The notes below the pieces were generated by a model. The model saw nothing but the letters and a program-made list of their open reading frames with translations, had not been told where the DNA came from and did not search any database. A stretch of 64,000 bases of DNA. It comes from Verrucomicrobiota bacterium. Its GTDB lineage: Bacteria; Verrucomicrobiota; Verrucomicrobiia; Chthoniobacterales; UBA10450. Numbering within the stretch: position 1 is the stretch's first letter; each line of letters starts with the position of its first letter. Positions 28,138 to 37,077 of the stretch are shown piece after piece. The stretch lies in the NCBI GenBank assembly GCA_003221195.1, contig QHQO01000020.1, positions 1 to 64,000 on the forward strand. Reading direction: 5' to 3'. The position numbers were made by a program, and so were the translations under genes.

Positions 28138-30264
28138 ATGAGACTGGCATCGCGAGCTGCGACGTACTTGGTTGCTTTGTCTATCCTGGCTTTGACGTCG
28201 CAGAGCCGAGCGCAGGTTTATCAAGGAAAAGAACTCGTCAAGGCCGAGCTGCTTGCTGATGCGAACGCCATTGTTCCCGGGAAACCATTCACTATCGGTT
28301 TGCTGCTTCGGATGGCTCCGAGGTGGCATACCTACTGGGCGTTCTCTGGCGACGCCGGTCTTCCCACAGAATTGAAATGGAAACTGCCATCGGGCTGGAA
28401 AGTTGGCGAGATTCAATGGCCAATACCATTGAAAACAATCGATCCGGGCGACATCGAGACTTACGGCTATGAAAATGAAGTCCTGCTGATGCAGGAAATC
28501 ACGCCGCCGCAGAAACTAGAGAGTTCAAGAGTCAAGCTTTCAGCTGAGGCAAATTGGCTGGTCTGCGAGAAAATCTGTATTCCTGGCAGCGCAACACCGC
28601 AGTTGGAGTTACCGGTATCCACGACGAATCAACCGGCGAATTCGGAGCTCTTCGCGCGCTACCGTCGTTTGTTGCCGCAAAACTGGCCGGAATCGAATGT
28701 GGCATCAGCAAATTGGAGTCGAGTTGGACATGATCTCCGTCTAGGGATTACGAGCGAAAACCTTGCTAATTATCCGGCGCTGGATTTTTTCCCACTGCCA
28801 GAACAGGACGTTGTCGTTGGCCATCCAAGGATCGAATCACGCAACAAGAATGAGGTTACCTTTCGAGTTCCGATTGAGTCGTCGGAGAAGAATTTGTCGT
28901 CCATCCCGGGCCTGATCGTCTTTTCCCAGCAGGCAAATGGCGAGGATCGTGCAGCGTGGCAAATTTCAGCCGCGCCGACTCTTTCGGCGGCTAGCGCAGC
29001 GCCCGCACGCGGGATCTTCACTTTTCTGCTCTTCGGTTTTCTGGGCGGCATCATTTTGAATTTGATGCCCTGCGTATTGCCAGTGATTTCGCTGAAAATC
29101 TTTGGATTTATTCAGCAGGCTGGCCAAAGCCGGCGGAAGGTTTTGCGGAGCGGTATCGCGTTTGCGGTTGGAATCTTCGCGTGGTTCCTCGGGCTTGCGC
29201 TGCTTCTCATTGTGCTTAAGGGCGCCGGGCGCGACGTGACCTGGGGCGGATTTCAATTCACAAACGCCTATTTCGTTCTTGCACTGAGCGTGATTGTCCT
29301 CGTATTCGCGCTGAACCTCTTTGGCGTGTTCGAAATTTCTCTGCCACAAGTCCTGACGCGCGAATTGCTTTCGACCACCGAGCGCAAGAACGATCTGGGC
29401 TCATTTCTCCAGGGTGTGTTTGCCACTGTTCTAGCGACGCCCTGCACTGCGCCGTTCCTCGGCACCGCGCTCGGCTTTGCGTTTTCGCAATCGGCTGCGG
29501 TTATCTTGGCGATGTTCGTTGCGATTGCCGCTGGAATGAGTGGCCCGTACCTGCTTTTGAGTGCTCAGCCTGCCTGGCTGCGATTTCTGCCAAAGCCAGG
29601 TGCGTGGATGCTGCATGTGAAACAATTCATGGGCTTTCTGCTGTTGGCGACGTTGCTGTTTCTTCTTTACGTACTGGGCGCTCAGCGCGGCTTGGAAGGA
29701 GCGATTTGGGCAAGCTGCTTTCTTCTCGTGATCAGTGTCGCTTGCTGGATGAAAGGTGCTTTCGTTCTTCCGACTGCATCAACAGCGAAGCGAAGTGTCG
29801 TCCTCGTGCTCATGCTCGTGCTCGTGCTCGGAAGCGGTGTGTATTTCGTTGGCGGCAAATTTCGATCTACCAATGTCGCATTAGCCGATTCGCGACTACC
29901 AGGAGATTGGCAGGCGTTTACGCCTGAACGTTTGCAGGCGGAGCTGGAGCAAGGGCACTCCGTGTTTGTCGATTTTACCGCGGCGTGGTGTCTTACTTGC
30001 AAATTTAATGAGGCCAATGTGCTTGAAAGCGCAGAGGTGCGAGATGCCTTTCAACGTCACGCGACCGTCAAATTGAAAGCGGATTGGACGAACGGTGATC
30101 CAGCGATCACGAAATTGCTGCAGAAGTTTGGTCGGCCGGGCGTTCCGTTATACGTACTCTACCCCGGAAAAAACGAAGAACCGATTGTTTTTCCGGAAGT
30201 GCTCACCAAAGGCATGGTTCTGGAAAAACTCCAAACCGCGGCGCGCAGTGTTGCCGCACAATAA
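28138..30264 (+). CDS. DsbD-family thiol:disulfide interchange protein
   Basis: A 708-residue protein from the ATG at 28138; the track extends 29 codons upstream from a TTG inside the previous gene. Signal peptide (LVALSILALTSQSRAQ). The periplasmic DsbD alpha-like domain has a Cys pair (WLVCEKICIPG). A CcdA-like membrane core of about eight helices carries the paired cysteines NLMPCVLPVIS and ATPCTAPFLG. The C-terminal thioredoxin-like gamma domain has active site AAWCLTCKF. It passes electrons from cytoplasmic thioredoxin to periplasmic partners. The redoxin 130 bp downstream is a plausible recipient. All three domain cysteine pairs are present. Confidence 0.9.
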   Translation: MRLASRAATYLVALSILALTSQSRAQVYQGKELVKAELLADANAIVPGKPFTIGLLLRMAPRWHTYWAFSGDAGLPTELKWKLPSGWKVGEIQWPIPLKTIDPGDIETYGYENEVLLMQEITPPQKLESSRVKLSAEANWLVCEKICIPGSATPQLELPVSTTNQPANSELFARYRRLLPQNWPESNVASANWSRVGHDLRLGITSENLANYPALDFFPLPEQDVVVGHPRIESRNKNEVTFRVPIESSEKNLSSIPGLIVFSQQANGEDRAAWQISAAPTLSAASAAPARGIFTFLLFGFLGGIILNLMPCVLPVISLKIFGFIQQAGQSRRKVLRSGIAFAVGIFAWFLGLALLLIVLKGAGRDVTWGGFQFTNAYFVLALSVIVLVFALNLFGVFEISLPQVLTRELLSTTERKNDLGSFLQGVFATVLATPCTAPFLGTALGFAFSQSAAVILAMFVAIAAGMSGPYLLLSAQPAWLRFLPKPGAWMLHVKQFMGFLLLATLLFLLYVLGAQRGLEGAIWASCFLLVISVACWMKGAFVLPTASTAKRSVVLVLMLVLVLGSGVYFVGGKFRSTNVALADSRLPGDWQAFTPERLQAELEQGHSVFVDFTAAWCLTCKFNEANVLESAEVRDAFQRHATVKLKADWTNGDPAITKLLQKFGRPGVPLYVLYPGKNEEPIVFPEVLTKGMVLEKLQTAARSVAAQ

Positions 30265-30394
30265 GATTTTTTTAAACGCCTGTTTCCGGCTGTCGCGCCT
30301 AAAACCGCTGTATTTGTGTTCCTGCCGTTCCTTGCCAATATGTTGATTGCAAGAAAATTGAACTAGCTTAACCACTTCGTTTTCTAATCCGTTT

Positions 30395-31009
30395 ATGAAT
30401 AAAAAAATAACTTTGATCGTTCTCACATCATTGATCGCTACTGCAGTTTTTGCCTTGGAGCCGCCGCCAGTGGGCAGCGCTGCGCCGGATTTCTCGCTAG
30501 CCGACGCAAAAGGCCAGACGCACTCGCTTGCTCAATACAAAGGCAAGTACGTGGTGCTCGAATGGTTTAATCCGGAATGCCCGTTTGTGAAAAAGCATTA
30601 CGGCAGCGATAACATGCAAAAACTGCAGAAGGAATACACAGACAAGGGCGTGGTATGGCTAACCATCGATTCCAACGCGCCCGGTACGGAAGGCAATTTG
30701 ACGCCGGAACAGGCTCAGAAAGTCGCAACCTCCTGGAAGACGCAGCAGACTGCGTTGCTTCTCGATCCGGACGGCAAAGTAGGCCGCGCGTACGGCGCCA
30801 AGAACACGCCAAACATGGTGATAATCAATCCAGAGGGAAAAATCGCTTATGAAGGAGCGATCGACAGCAAGGCGACGCCGAACCCAGCAGATATTCCCAG
30901 CTCGACGAACTATATCAAGTCAGCGTTGGATCAATCATTGGCAGGCAAATCTATCTCCACGCCACAAACCAAGCCATACGGTTGCTCGGTCAAATATAAA
31001 TCCTCGTAG
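30395..31009 (+). CDS. Exported redoxin/thioredoxin-fold protein (AhpC/TSA-like)
   Basis: A 204-residue protein with a signal peptide (LIVLTSLIATAVFA). The AhpC/TSA-Redoxin fold shows VGSAAPDFSLADAKG, VVLEWFNPECPFVKKHY and NTPNMVIINPEGKIAYEG. The active-site region has one cysteine (PECPFV) rather than CxxC, and a second cysteine lies near the C-terminus (PYGCSVKY). It may act as a peroxiredoxin-type or thiol-dependent reductase rather than a disulfide isomerase. Following the DsbD-family gene on the same strand suggests DsbD-fed reducing power. A strong hairpin lies 35 bases after the stop. Confidence 0.85.
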   Translation: MNKKITLIVLTSLIATAVFALEPPPVGSAAPDFSLADAKGQTHSLAQYKGKYVVLEWFNPECPFVKKHYGSDNMQKLQKEYTDKGVVWLTIDSNAPGTEGNLTPEQAQKVATSWKTQQTALLLDPDGKVGRAYGAKNTPNMVIINPEGKIAYEGAIDSKATPNPADIPSSTNYIKSALDQSLAGKSISTPQTKPYGCSVKYKSS

Positions 31010-31043
31010 AACTGGAGTGGGTATGTAACCTGCAAAAGCTTTC

Positions 31044-31073
31044 GAAGCGGCGGTCGAAGGCGACCGCCGCTTC
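31044..31073. repeat. 13-bp-stem hairpin, GAAGCGGCGGTCG family, possible terminator
   Basis: GAAGCGGCGGTCG, loop AAGG, CGACCGCCGCTTC, followed by TATTTATAT. It belongs to the same repeat family as the hairpin at 14984-15008. Its position 35 bases after the redoxin stop and the A/T-rich tail make a role in transcription termination likely. Confidence 0.7.
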
Positions 31074-31216
31074 TATTTATATCCCAAAGCCTACCAGCCC
31101 GCTGCAACGCACTGCGAGTTGCATGCTAAAGATGAGAGACGGAGTTTTGTATCGCGCATGATTTGTCCAGCCGGATGTAAGCGAATTGCTGCGGTTTTGC
31201 CGATTCCGACGTTTTG

Positions 31217-32722
31217 ATGAACGTCTCTGGCGAATCAAGAGCATGGGCGAATAGGAATGAAAGCGTCCTGATCTTGCTCCTCTGTGTCGCAGCCGCTATT
31301 CGGGTGCTTATTTTCTCGGCCGCGTTCCCGTTCTTTAGCAACATTGATGAGGACCTTCATTTCGACCTTGTCACACAGTATTCCCACGCTCGGCTTCCAC
31401 AAAGCTTCGCTCGGCTTCAGGAAGAAACTCTCAACTGGATCGTTCCCTACGCGTCGCCGGAATTTCTCTTCACGGCCGATCGCTTCCCAGAAGGCAAATT
31501 TCCGTCGCCTATCTGGAAGCAGTCTTGGTCGCAAATCGAGCCGGAGATCGCGGTTACAAGAGCCGCGTGGAGCAGTGAAGTTAATTTCGAATCTTCTCAA
31601 CCGCCGTTGTATTACACACTAGCGAGCCTTTGGTGGTGGATTGGAAAACACGTCGGGCTGACCGGTCTTCAATCACTTTACTGGATCCGTTTCCTGAATG
31701 GTCTTCTGATCGCGCTAATGGTGCTGCTCGGCTATGTGATCGCACGCAGCATAGCGCCTAAGCGTGTGGAATTGCGTCTCGGCGTGCCATTACTGCTGGC
31801 CTTTTTTCCTCAGAACATTTTTTACGCCATGAACAATGACGTTCTGTCGCCTGTATGCTTCGGTGCATTGTTTCTTTGCGGTCTCCAATGGTTGCGTACA
31901 AACAGACCGACTTTCTTACTTAGCGCACTCACAGGGTTGGCAATCGCGGCTACGTACCTGACCAAACTATCCAATTTGCCTTTGGTCGTTATGGCCTTGG
32001 TCGCAATTATCGCGAAGCTGGCGCCGTCGATCCGCCAAAAATCAAAGACAACCCTTCTCGCATTTGTAACGCTTATTCTCTGCGCCGCGATCCCGATTGG
32101 GAGTTGGATTGTCTGGACAAAATATCAGTTTGGCGATCTGACCGGATCAGCAACAAAAATCACTTTGCTTGGCTGGACACACAAACCGTTCGTTGGCTGG
32201 TGGCACCATCCAATTTTTACGCTACGAGGTTTCTGGGTTTTTTGGTGGAACCTTATCGCTAGTTTCTGGCGCGGCGAGGTTAAATGGCACGGTCAGTTGT
32301 TAAATTGCCCAGTTGCGGATGACTTCTATACAATTTCCACTCTAGTATTGCTCGGCGCTGCCCTCCTTGGATTGCGAAAGAAAGCCGGGCTCTCGACGTT
32401 TGAGCGGCAAGCGATTGCCATAGCGGCTTTAAGTTTCATAGCGGCGGTTGGATTTTTGGCGTTGCTGTCGATTCAGTTCGATTTCGGCAATTGTATCAAT
32501 CCCTCGCGCGCGCATCCATATTTCACGTCGGGCCGATTATTGAGCGGCGCGCTGATTCCATTCGCGTTATTTTATGTCTACGGCATCAGCTGGATCCTCC
32601 GCCGAATCAATTCTGCTCTGCCTATTTTGGTGCTGGGCGTCCTCGTGATGTTTGTAATAACGTCAGAAATTAAAATCAACCGTGCAGCCTTCGAGAGCGA
32701 GCATAACTGGTTTCATCTTTAG
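31217..32722 (+). CDS. Polytopic membrane protein, GT39/DUF2142-like glycosyltransferase
   Basis: A 501-residue protein; ATG at 31217 (the track starts one codon earlier at TTG). About ten to eleven hydrophobic helices. The first extracytoplasmic loop holds an acidic-His motif (NIDEDLHFDLVTQYS), in the position where GT-C enzymes carry catalytic acids. It also contains EVNFESSQPPLYYTLASLWW, typical of this superfamily. Probably transfers a sugar from a polyprenyl-phosphate donor to an envelope acceptor; the substrate is not readable. It stands alone, convergent with the SDR gene. Confidence 0.75.
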   Translation: MNVSGESRAWANRNESVLILLLCVAAAIRVLIFSAAFPFFSNIDEDLHFDLVTQYSHARLPQSFARLQEETLNWIVPYASPEFLFTADRFPEGKFPSPIWKQSWSQIEPEIAVTRAAWSSEVNFESSQPPLYYTLASLWWWIGKHVGLTGLQSLYWIRFLNGLLIALMVLLGYVIARSIAPKRVELRLGVPLLLAFFPQNIFYAMNNDVLSPVCFGALFLCGLQWLRTNRPTFLLSALTGLAIAATYLTKLSNLPLVVMALVAIIAKLAPSIRQKSKTTLLAFVTLILCAAIPIGSWIVWTKYQFGDLTGSATKITLLGWTHKPFVGWWHHPIFTLRGFWVFWWNLIASFWRGEVKWHGQLLNCPVADDFYTISTLVLLGAALLGLRKKAGLSTFERQAIAIAALSFIAAVGFLALLSIQFDFGNCINPSRAHPYFTSGRLLSGALIPFALFYVYGISWILRRINSALPILVLGVLVMFVITSEIKINRAAFESEHNWFHL

Positions 32723-32776
32723 GATTCTCTCGGCACCTTTGCTGCGAACCATGACTCGGAATTCACGCTAGGCAGC

Positions 32777-33574
32777 TCAGCATCGCCTTGGCGAAAGCCG
32801 CGACAGCAAGCGCAGGATCGGCATTGGCGTTATTCGGACGAGAAACATTCCGAGTTTCATCGGAAAGCCGGGAATAACAAGGGGGCGGTCTGCCTCCAGT
32901 GCTGCAAGCGCATCGCGCACGACTTCTTCGGCCGAAACGAAGACGAACTCTGGGCCGGTATCCGGTTGAGCCCCCGGGCGTTTGGCGACTTCCTGAAATT
33001 CCGTGTGCACGGGACCCGGGCAAAGAGAACAGACGCTTACGCCTGTTCCCCGGAGTTCGGCGCGAAGCGCTTCAGAGAAGCTTGTAACGTAGGCTTTAGT
33101 CGCTGCGTAAACCGCAAAGTCGGGAATCGGAAGAAATCCAGCCGACGAGCTAACATTCAAAATGCCGCCACATCGTCGCGCGATCATTCGCGGAAGCAAG
33201 TGGCGAGTGAGCATGGTGAGCGCGACAATGTTCACAAGGGTCATTTGTTCGTTCCGAATTGGATCGCTCGTCGAGAAGGCGCCGCTATCGCCCAGTCCGG
33301 CATTATTGATTAAAAGATCGACGTCAATTCCTTTATGATTCAGCCATGCCAGCAATTCATTCAGCTGCGCAGGGTCAGCGAGATCAGTTTTGAGAACGGA
33401 GACCGCGACGTTCGGATATCGTTGATTTAATTCGTCACGCAGTTCGTTGAGCTTTTGCTCCCGCCTCGCAATGAGAATGAGCGATTTGGCGCGACCGGCT
33501 AGTTGACGCGCAAATTCGCGGCCGATCCCAGCGGACGCTCCCGTGATCAGCGTGTTACAACCGTCAAGTTTCAT
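32777..33574 (-). CDS. Short-chain dehydrogenase/reductase (SDR)
   Basis: A 265-residue classical SDR. Cofactor loop TGASAGIG near residue 12, LLINNAGLGDSG, and catalytic Ser in NVSSSAGFLPI with YAATK (Tyr-x3-Lys). Arg/Lys residues after the second strand (IARREQKL) favour NADP(H). The C-terminal helix is amphipathic, as in SDRs that act on lipid or hydrophobic substrates; the substrate cannot be read. Its ATG lies one base after the stop of the pseudouridine synthase gene, so the two are almost certainly co-transcribed. Confidence 0.9.
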   Translation of the reverse strand: MKLDGCNTLITGASAGIGREFARQLAGRAKSLILIARREQKLNELRDELNQRYPNVAVSVLKTDLADPAQLNELLAWLNHKGIDVDLLINNAGLGDSGAFSTSDPIRNEQMTLVNIVALTMLTRHLLPRMIARRCGGILNVSSSAGFLPIPDFAVYAATKAYVTSFSEALRAELRGTGVSVCSLCPGPVHTEFQEVAKRPGAQPDTGPEFVFVSAEEVVRDALAALEADRPLVIPGFPMKLGMFLVRITPMPILRLLSRLSPRRC

Positions 33575-33575
33575 T

Positions 33576-34313
33576 TCACATTGAAGGGTGAAGCTTCCGC
33601 GATGCCGGACGCGGGCTCGCCGGGACTCGCCCTTTTAAGGATTGTAGCTCGCTTTTCGTCAGTGCTCGCCAATGCCCGCTTGGCAAATCGCCGACTCGAA
33701 GGTTTCCGACTCGAATGCGGAGAAGCCGTTCGACGCGATATCCGACAGCTTCGAACATGCGCCGAATCTGCCGGTTTATTCCCTGCCGCAAGATAACGCG
33801 AAGACGCGTAGACGAGAGTGAGCGAATCTGTGCAATTTTCGCGCGCTGGCCATCGAGACGAATCCCGCGTGCCAGTTTCAAAGCAAGCGCCGGATCCCAT
33901 GGTCGGTCGAGCGTGACCTCATATTCCTTGTCCACCTTGAAACGCGGGTGACTGAGCCGTTGCGCCAATTCGCCGTCATTCGTCAGAAGCAGCAAACCTT
34001 GAGTTTGCGCGTCCAAACGTCCGATTGTGAAGAGGTGGGAAAATTTTTCTGGTATGAGTTCAAAGACGGTGTCACGCGCGTGCGGATCCTTTCGAGTCGA
34101 AACGAATCCGGCGGGTTTATTCAACATGATCGTCAGCGGCGGAGCGGTGTGAACAAGCTTATCATCGACTTTGACGTGATCGCGCGCTCCTGGCTGCGCA
34201 CTGAAATTCGTGCAAACTTTGCCGTTAATTGTGACGCGGCCGGCAGCGATCAACTCATCGCAGTGCCGGCGCGAACCTAGACCGGCAGCAGCAAGGAAGC
34301 GGTTGAGACGCAC
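33576..34313 (-). CDS. Pseudouridine synthase, RsuA/RluB/E/F family
   Basis: A 245-residue protein. N-terminal S4 RNA-binding domain (MRLNRFLAAAGLGSRRHCDELIAAGRV, split by a turn). Catalytic domain with GRLDAQTQGLLLLTNDG (catalytic Asp), KEYEVTLD and GINRQIRRMFEAVGYRV. It converts specific rRNA uridines to pseudouridine. The motifs fit the RsuA/RluB branch, but the exact target (23S 2605, 2457 or 16S 516) cannot be assigned from sequence alone. The C-terminus carries a short Pro/Ser/Arg tail. It is followed directly by the SDR gene. Confidence 0.92.
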   Translation of the reverse strand: MRLNRFLAAAGLGSRRHCDELIAAGRVTINGKVCTNFSAQPGARDHVKVDDKLVHTAPPLTIMLNKPAGFVSTRKDPHARDTVFELIPEKFSHLFTIGRLDAQTQGLLLLTNDGELAQRLSHPRFKVDKEYEVTLDRPWDPALALKLARGIRLDGQRAKIAQIRSLSSTRLRVILRQGINRQIRRMFEAVGYRVERLLRIRVGNLRVGDLPSGHWRALTKSELQSLKGRVPASPRPASRKLHPSM

Positions 34314-34406
34314 TTAAGCGAGTGAGAAGTGAGATGTAAATAGGTGAAAGCGCCACTGGTCACTTTTCACCAATCAGCTCTTACTAATCACCTCTCGCGC
34401 TGGCGG

Positions 34407-34562
34407 TTAAACGTCCGGCTTCGTTTTAGGAAGACCGATGACTTTCTGGCCTTCCTTCCATTGACCGCGCTTTTTCAAAATCTCGACCCGTTCGAAGCGC
34501 TTTAGCACATTGCGCCTGGCGGCGATTGTGCTTGCTCCTTTTAAACTGCGATGTTGCGACAT
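34407..34562 (-). CDS. Verrucomicrobia/Chlamydia-type small basic protein (51 aa)
   Basis: Missed by the ORF track because of length. The ATG at 34562 opens 51 codons: MSQHRSLKGASTIAARRNVL.., then KRFERVEILKKRGQWKEGQ and a VIGLPKTKPDV end. The pattern (RSL...ARRNVL.R.ERV..L...G.W.EG....GLPK) matches the family named for Verrucomicrobia and Chlamydiae in protein-family databases (TIGR04137, from memory). The role is unknown; rRNA or ribosome association has been suggested by naming only. It lies 93 bp upstream of the pseudouridine synthase on the same strand, so a shared transcript is possible. Confidence 0.85.
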   Translation of the reverse strand: MSQHRSLKGASTIAARRNVLKRFERVEILKKRGQWKEGQKVIGLPKTKPDV

Positions 34563-34698
34563 AAATTACCTGGTTGAAACGTTAAGAGTTAAATGGCTAC
34601 AAAGTTGCAACGGAAGGCGAGAGGGGACATTAAACCAATGCAGCAATTTTTCAAGAAACGGGCAGAGTCTCCTTTCATCTTTTAACAAACAACTTCCT

Positions 34699-36492
34699 TC
34701 ACAATTGATTACTAAGCACCACGTAGGTGCCCGACGTCGTGAGTTGATGATAAATGTGAAAATGGGCGGTTAAGAGCCGTTTCCAATAAGCGGTCCGGCT
34801 TTCCTCGATAATTAGATAAATCGCGCTGGGTTGCCCCCATCTTTCCAACACAGCGGCTTCATTCAAAAAGATGTCAATAGGAGGTTTGCCAATCGGGGTC
34901 TCTTTCTGGGGGTTCTGATTAACCAGGAAAAATTTCCGGTTCAGATAGAACATGAGGCTGCTACTGTCGTCGAACGGTCCTTCAAAGATTGTATCGCCAG
35001 GCGCATCGAGCCGTGGATTTAGAAATCGCGCTACGTCCGCAAGTGAAAAATAAGGAGCGATTTGCGCGACGGCTTCCAACATGCTGAGTCCGCCAGGGAT
35101 CATCGAGGCCGCAAGGGCGATGGCCGCAAGTCTCTCGCGTTGCTTGGAAATGAAGTACAGGGCTGCCAGCGACAGAGAAACGAGCGACGCGCCAAAGATC
35201 GCAACCAAAGGTCGAAATGCGAGCCAAGTCGCAACGGGCATGTCCTGTAATGCCTTCCAGGCCGTCCAGCGCGCGTCCATAGTTCCCCAGTTTCCATTCA
35301 GAGCGGACGCCGCGCCTGCAATAAAGAACACCGTTGCCGCGATTATGATACCGACCAGGGCGACAGCGATTACACCGGCGGCGCGTAGCCTCTGCGGTAT
35401 TCGATCCCACGCGACGGCCGCCCAAAGCGCGAATGCGCTCCACATGGTCATTGAATAGTAATCCTGGCGTTGTCCCAGAAACAGCAGCGGAATAAAGACA
35501 ACACCCATCCAGCAAAGCGGCAATGCGTCCGCGAAATTGATCTCGCGCGGCCGAATCACCCGGCGCCAGGCGAGAATAACGCCGGGCAACAGCGCGATCG
35601 ACCATGGAAACCACCAGGCCAGATGCATGACCAGGAATTGATAGGCGGGCATCCCGAGGAAATCGTGTGTCTCATCGGTAAGTCCGCGCAGATGACCAAG
35701 CCACTCCGAGCTGATTTGATAATGAAAATACCCGGGAAAATGCCATTGCACCCAGATGTGCCATGGCGCGACGATCAGAATGAAGATCGCAAGATATTCC
35801 CATCGCAACAGGCCGCGAAATCGCATACGCGCTTCGCGGTAAAAGACTGAGAGGATAAGAAAAATCGCGGCCGGATAAGCGATGCCAAGCAAACCTTTGG
35901 TCAGACAAGCAAAACCCGAGCAAATCCAGAAGCCTGCAAACCAGATGCGGCGGTTACGGCGGCGCTGATAACCGCCGATCGCGCAAAAAATCGCACCTGC
36001 AATGAATGCGCTCACGACTGGTTCTGGCATGACAATGCGCGCGAGCAGAAATGTGCCGCACAAACTCAGATAAATCAGACCTGCAATGAAACCGCGCCAG
36101 TAGTCCGTGAGCTTATCCCCGATTAAAAAAATCAGGGCAGTCGAGGCGACAACTGCCAGCGAGACCGGGAGCCTGGCAGCTGCCGCGTTAATACCAAAGA
36201 GCTTGAACGAAATGATGATCAGCCAGTAGAGCAACGGTGGTTTTTGCAAACGTGGCGCGCCATTGTTGGTAGGCAGAAGCCAATGATGTGTCTCGACCAT
36301 CTCGCGAGCGGCGCCCGCGTATTGTCCTTCCGTCTGGCTATATAAATCGCCGGAGCCGATCGTCGCCACGTGCAGCAGCCCTGCCAACGCAATCAGAATC
36401 ACGAACAAGACACGGCGCATGGGCGGCGGAGAGAGAGCCGGCGGCTCAAGCAGAGTTTCTTCCAGACTTAGGCTGCGGGCGCCGGCAGTCAT
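34699..36492 (-). CDS. ArnT-like GT39 family glycosyltransferase
   Basis: A 597-residue protein. After a short N-terminal tail there are about eleven membrane helices. The first periplasmic loop ([20 protein letters not shown]) and [12 protein letters not shown] match the ArnT/PMT layout, where an acidic residue in the first loop is essential. A C-terminal soluble domain of about 110 residues follows. ArnT-type enzymes add aminoarabinose or other sugars from undecaprenyl phosphate to lipid A or glycans; the substrate is not readable here. It overlaps the thioesterase gene by ATGA. Confidence 0.85.
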   Translation of the reverse strand: MTAGARSLSLEETLLEPPALSPPPMRRVLFVILIALAGLLHVATIGSGDLYSQTEGQYAGAAREMVETHHWLLPTNNGAPRLQKPPLLYWLIIISFKLFGINAAAARLPVSLAVVASTALIFLIGDKLTDYWRGFIAGLIYLSLCGTFLLARIVMPEPVVSAFIAGAIFCAIGGYQRRRNRRIWFAGFWICSGFACLTKGLLGIAYPAAIFLILSVFYREARMRFRGLLRWEYLAIFILIVAPWHIWVQWHFPGYFHYQISSEWLGHLRGLTDETHDFLGMPAYQFLVMHLAWWFPWSIALLPGVILAWRRVIRPREINFADALPLCWMGVVFIPLLFLGQRQDYYSMTMWSAFALWAAVAWDRIPQRLRAAGVIAVALVGIIIAATVFFIAGAASALNGNWGTMDARWTAWKALQDMPVATWLAFRPLVAIFGASLVSLSLAALYFISKQRERLAAIALAASMIPGGLSMLEAVAQIAPYFSLADVARFLNPRLDAPGDTIFEGPFDDSSSLMFYLNRKFFLVNQNPQKETPIGKPPIDIFLNEAAVLERWGQPSAIYLIIEESRTAYWKRLLTAHFHIYHQLTTSGTYVVLSNQL

Positions 36493-36959
36493 TGAATACG
36501 TTCCCTGCCAGCAGTTGGAGTCCGATCTTCGCGCTCTAACTCAGCGGAATCAGTGTTTCGATATTTCTCCCAGCGCTCGGGCAAACGAAGCAGTTTTCCT
36601 TCTGGCATCTCGATGAGCGCAAGCATCTGGCGGCATTGGGCGATCAGCATGTTATCTGCTGGACGTGTGATCTGGAATCCACACCAGAACCGCACGCGCT
36701 CTACCCGGTGCAGCCAACCTTCAATCGCGAGCTGATCTCCAAGTTTAGCCGGTCGGCGATAATCGATTTCTGTTCGCACGACAACCGGATACCTGTGCTT
36801 TTCGGCCATTTCCGTTAGGGCGAGACCGAGTTCTTCAGCGAGAAGCGTACGGGCGATCTCGATGAAACGCAGATACGCGATGTTCGAGACGACACCTCCG
36901 CAATCGGTATCGAAGAACATCACCTGTACTTCTGTGCGAATGCGCGGAGCAACGGCCAT
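36489..36959 (-). CDS. YbgC-like acyl-CoA thioesterase (4HBT hot-dog fold)
   Basis: A 156-residue hot-dog protein. The catalytic signature [20 protein letters not shown] corresponds to the family motif DTDaaGvvyhanYlrf-E. Tyr/Arg-rich strand [16 protein letters not shown] follows, as in 4HBT thioesterases. It hydrolyses acyl-CoA or acyl-ACP thioesters; chain specificity is unknown. The last 30 residues are charged and probably disordered. Four-base ATGA overlap with the downstream GT39 gene implies coupled translation, with no clear functional link. Confidence 0.9.
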   Translation of the reverse strand: MAVAPRIRTEVQVMFFDTDCGGVVSNIAYLRFIEIARTLLAEELGLALTEMAEKHRYPVVVRTEIDYRRPAKLGDQLAIEGWLHRVERVRFWCGFQITRPADNMLIAQCRQMLALIEMPEGKLLRLPERWEKYRNTDSAELEREDRTPTAGRERIQ

Positions 36960-37077
36960 GGCAGGATTTCAAACTCGAGGCTTTAGACTCGCCCGTTTTT
37001 GCTTCGTAACACGCAAAACGATAATTCGGCGATTTCGTAGCTCATGCCCGCAAGTGTGAGATTTGAGGTGTTAGATT

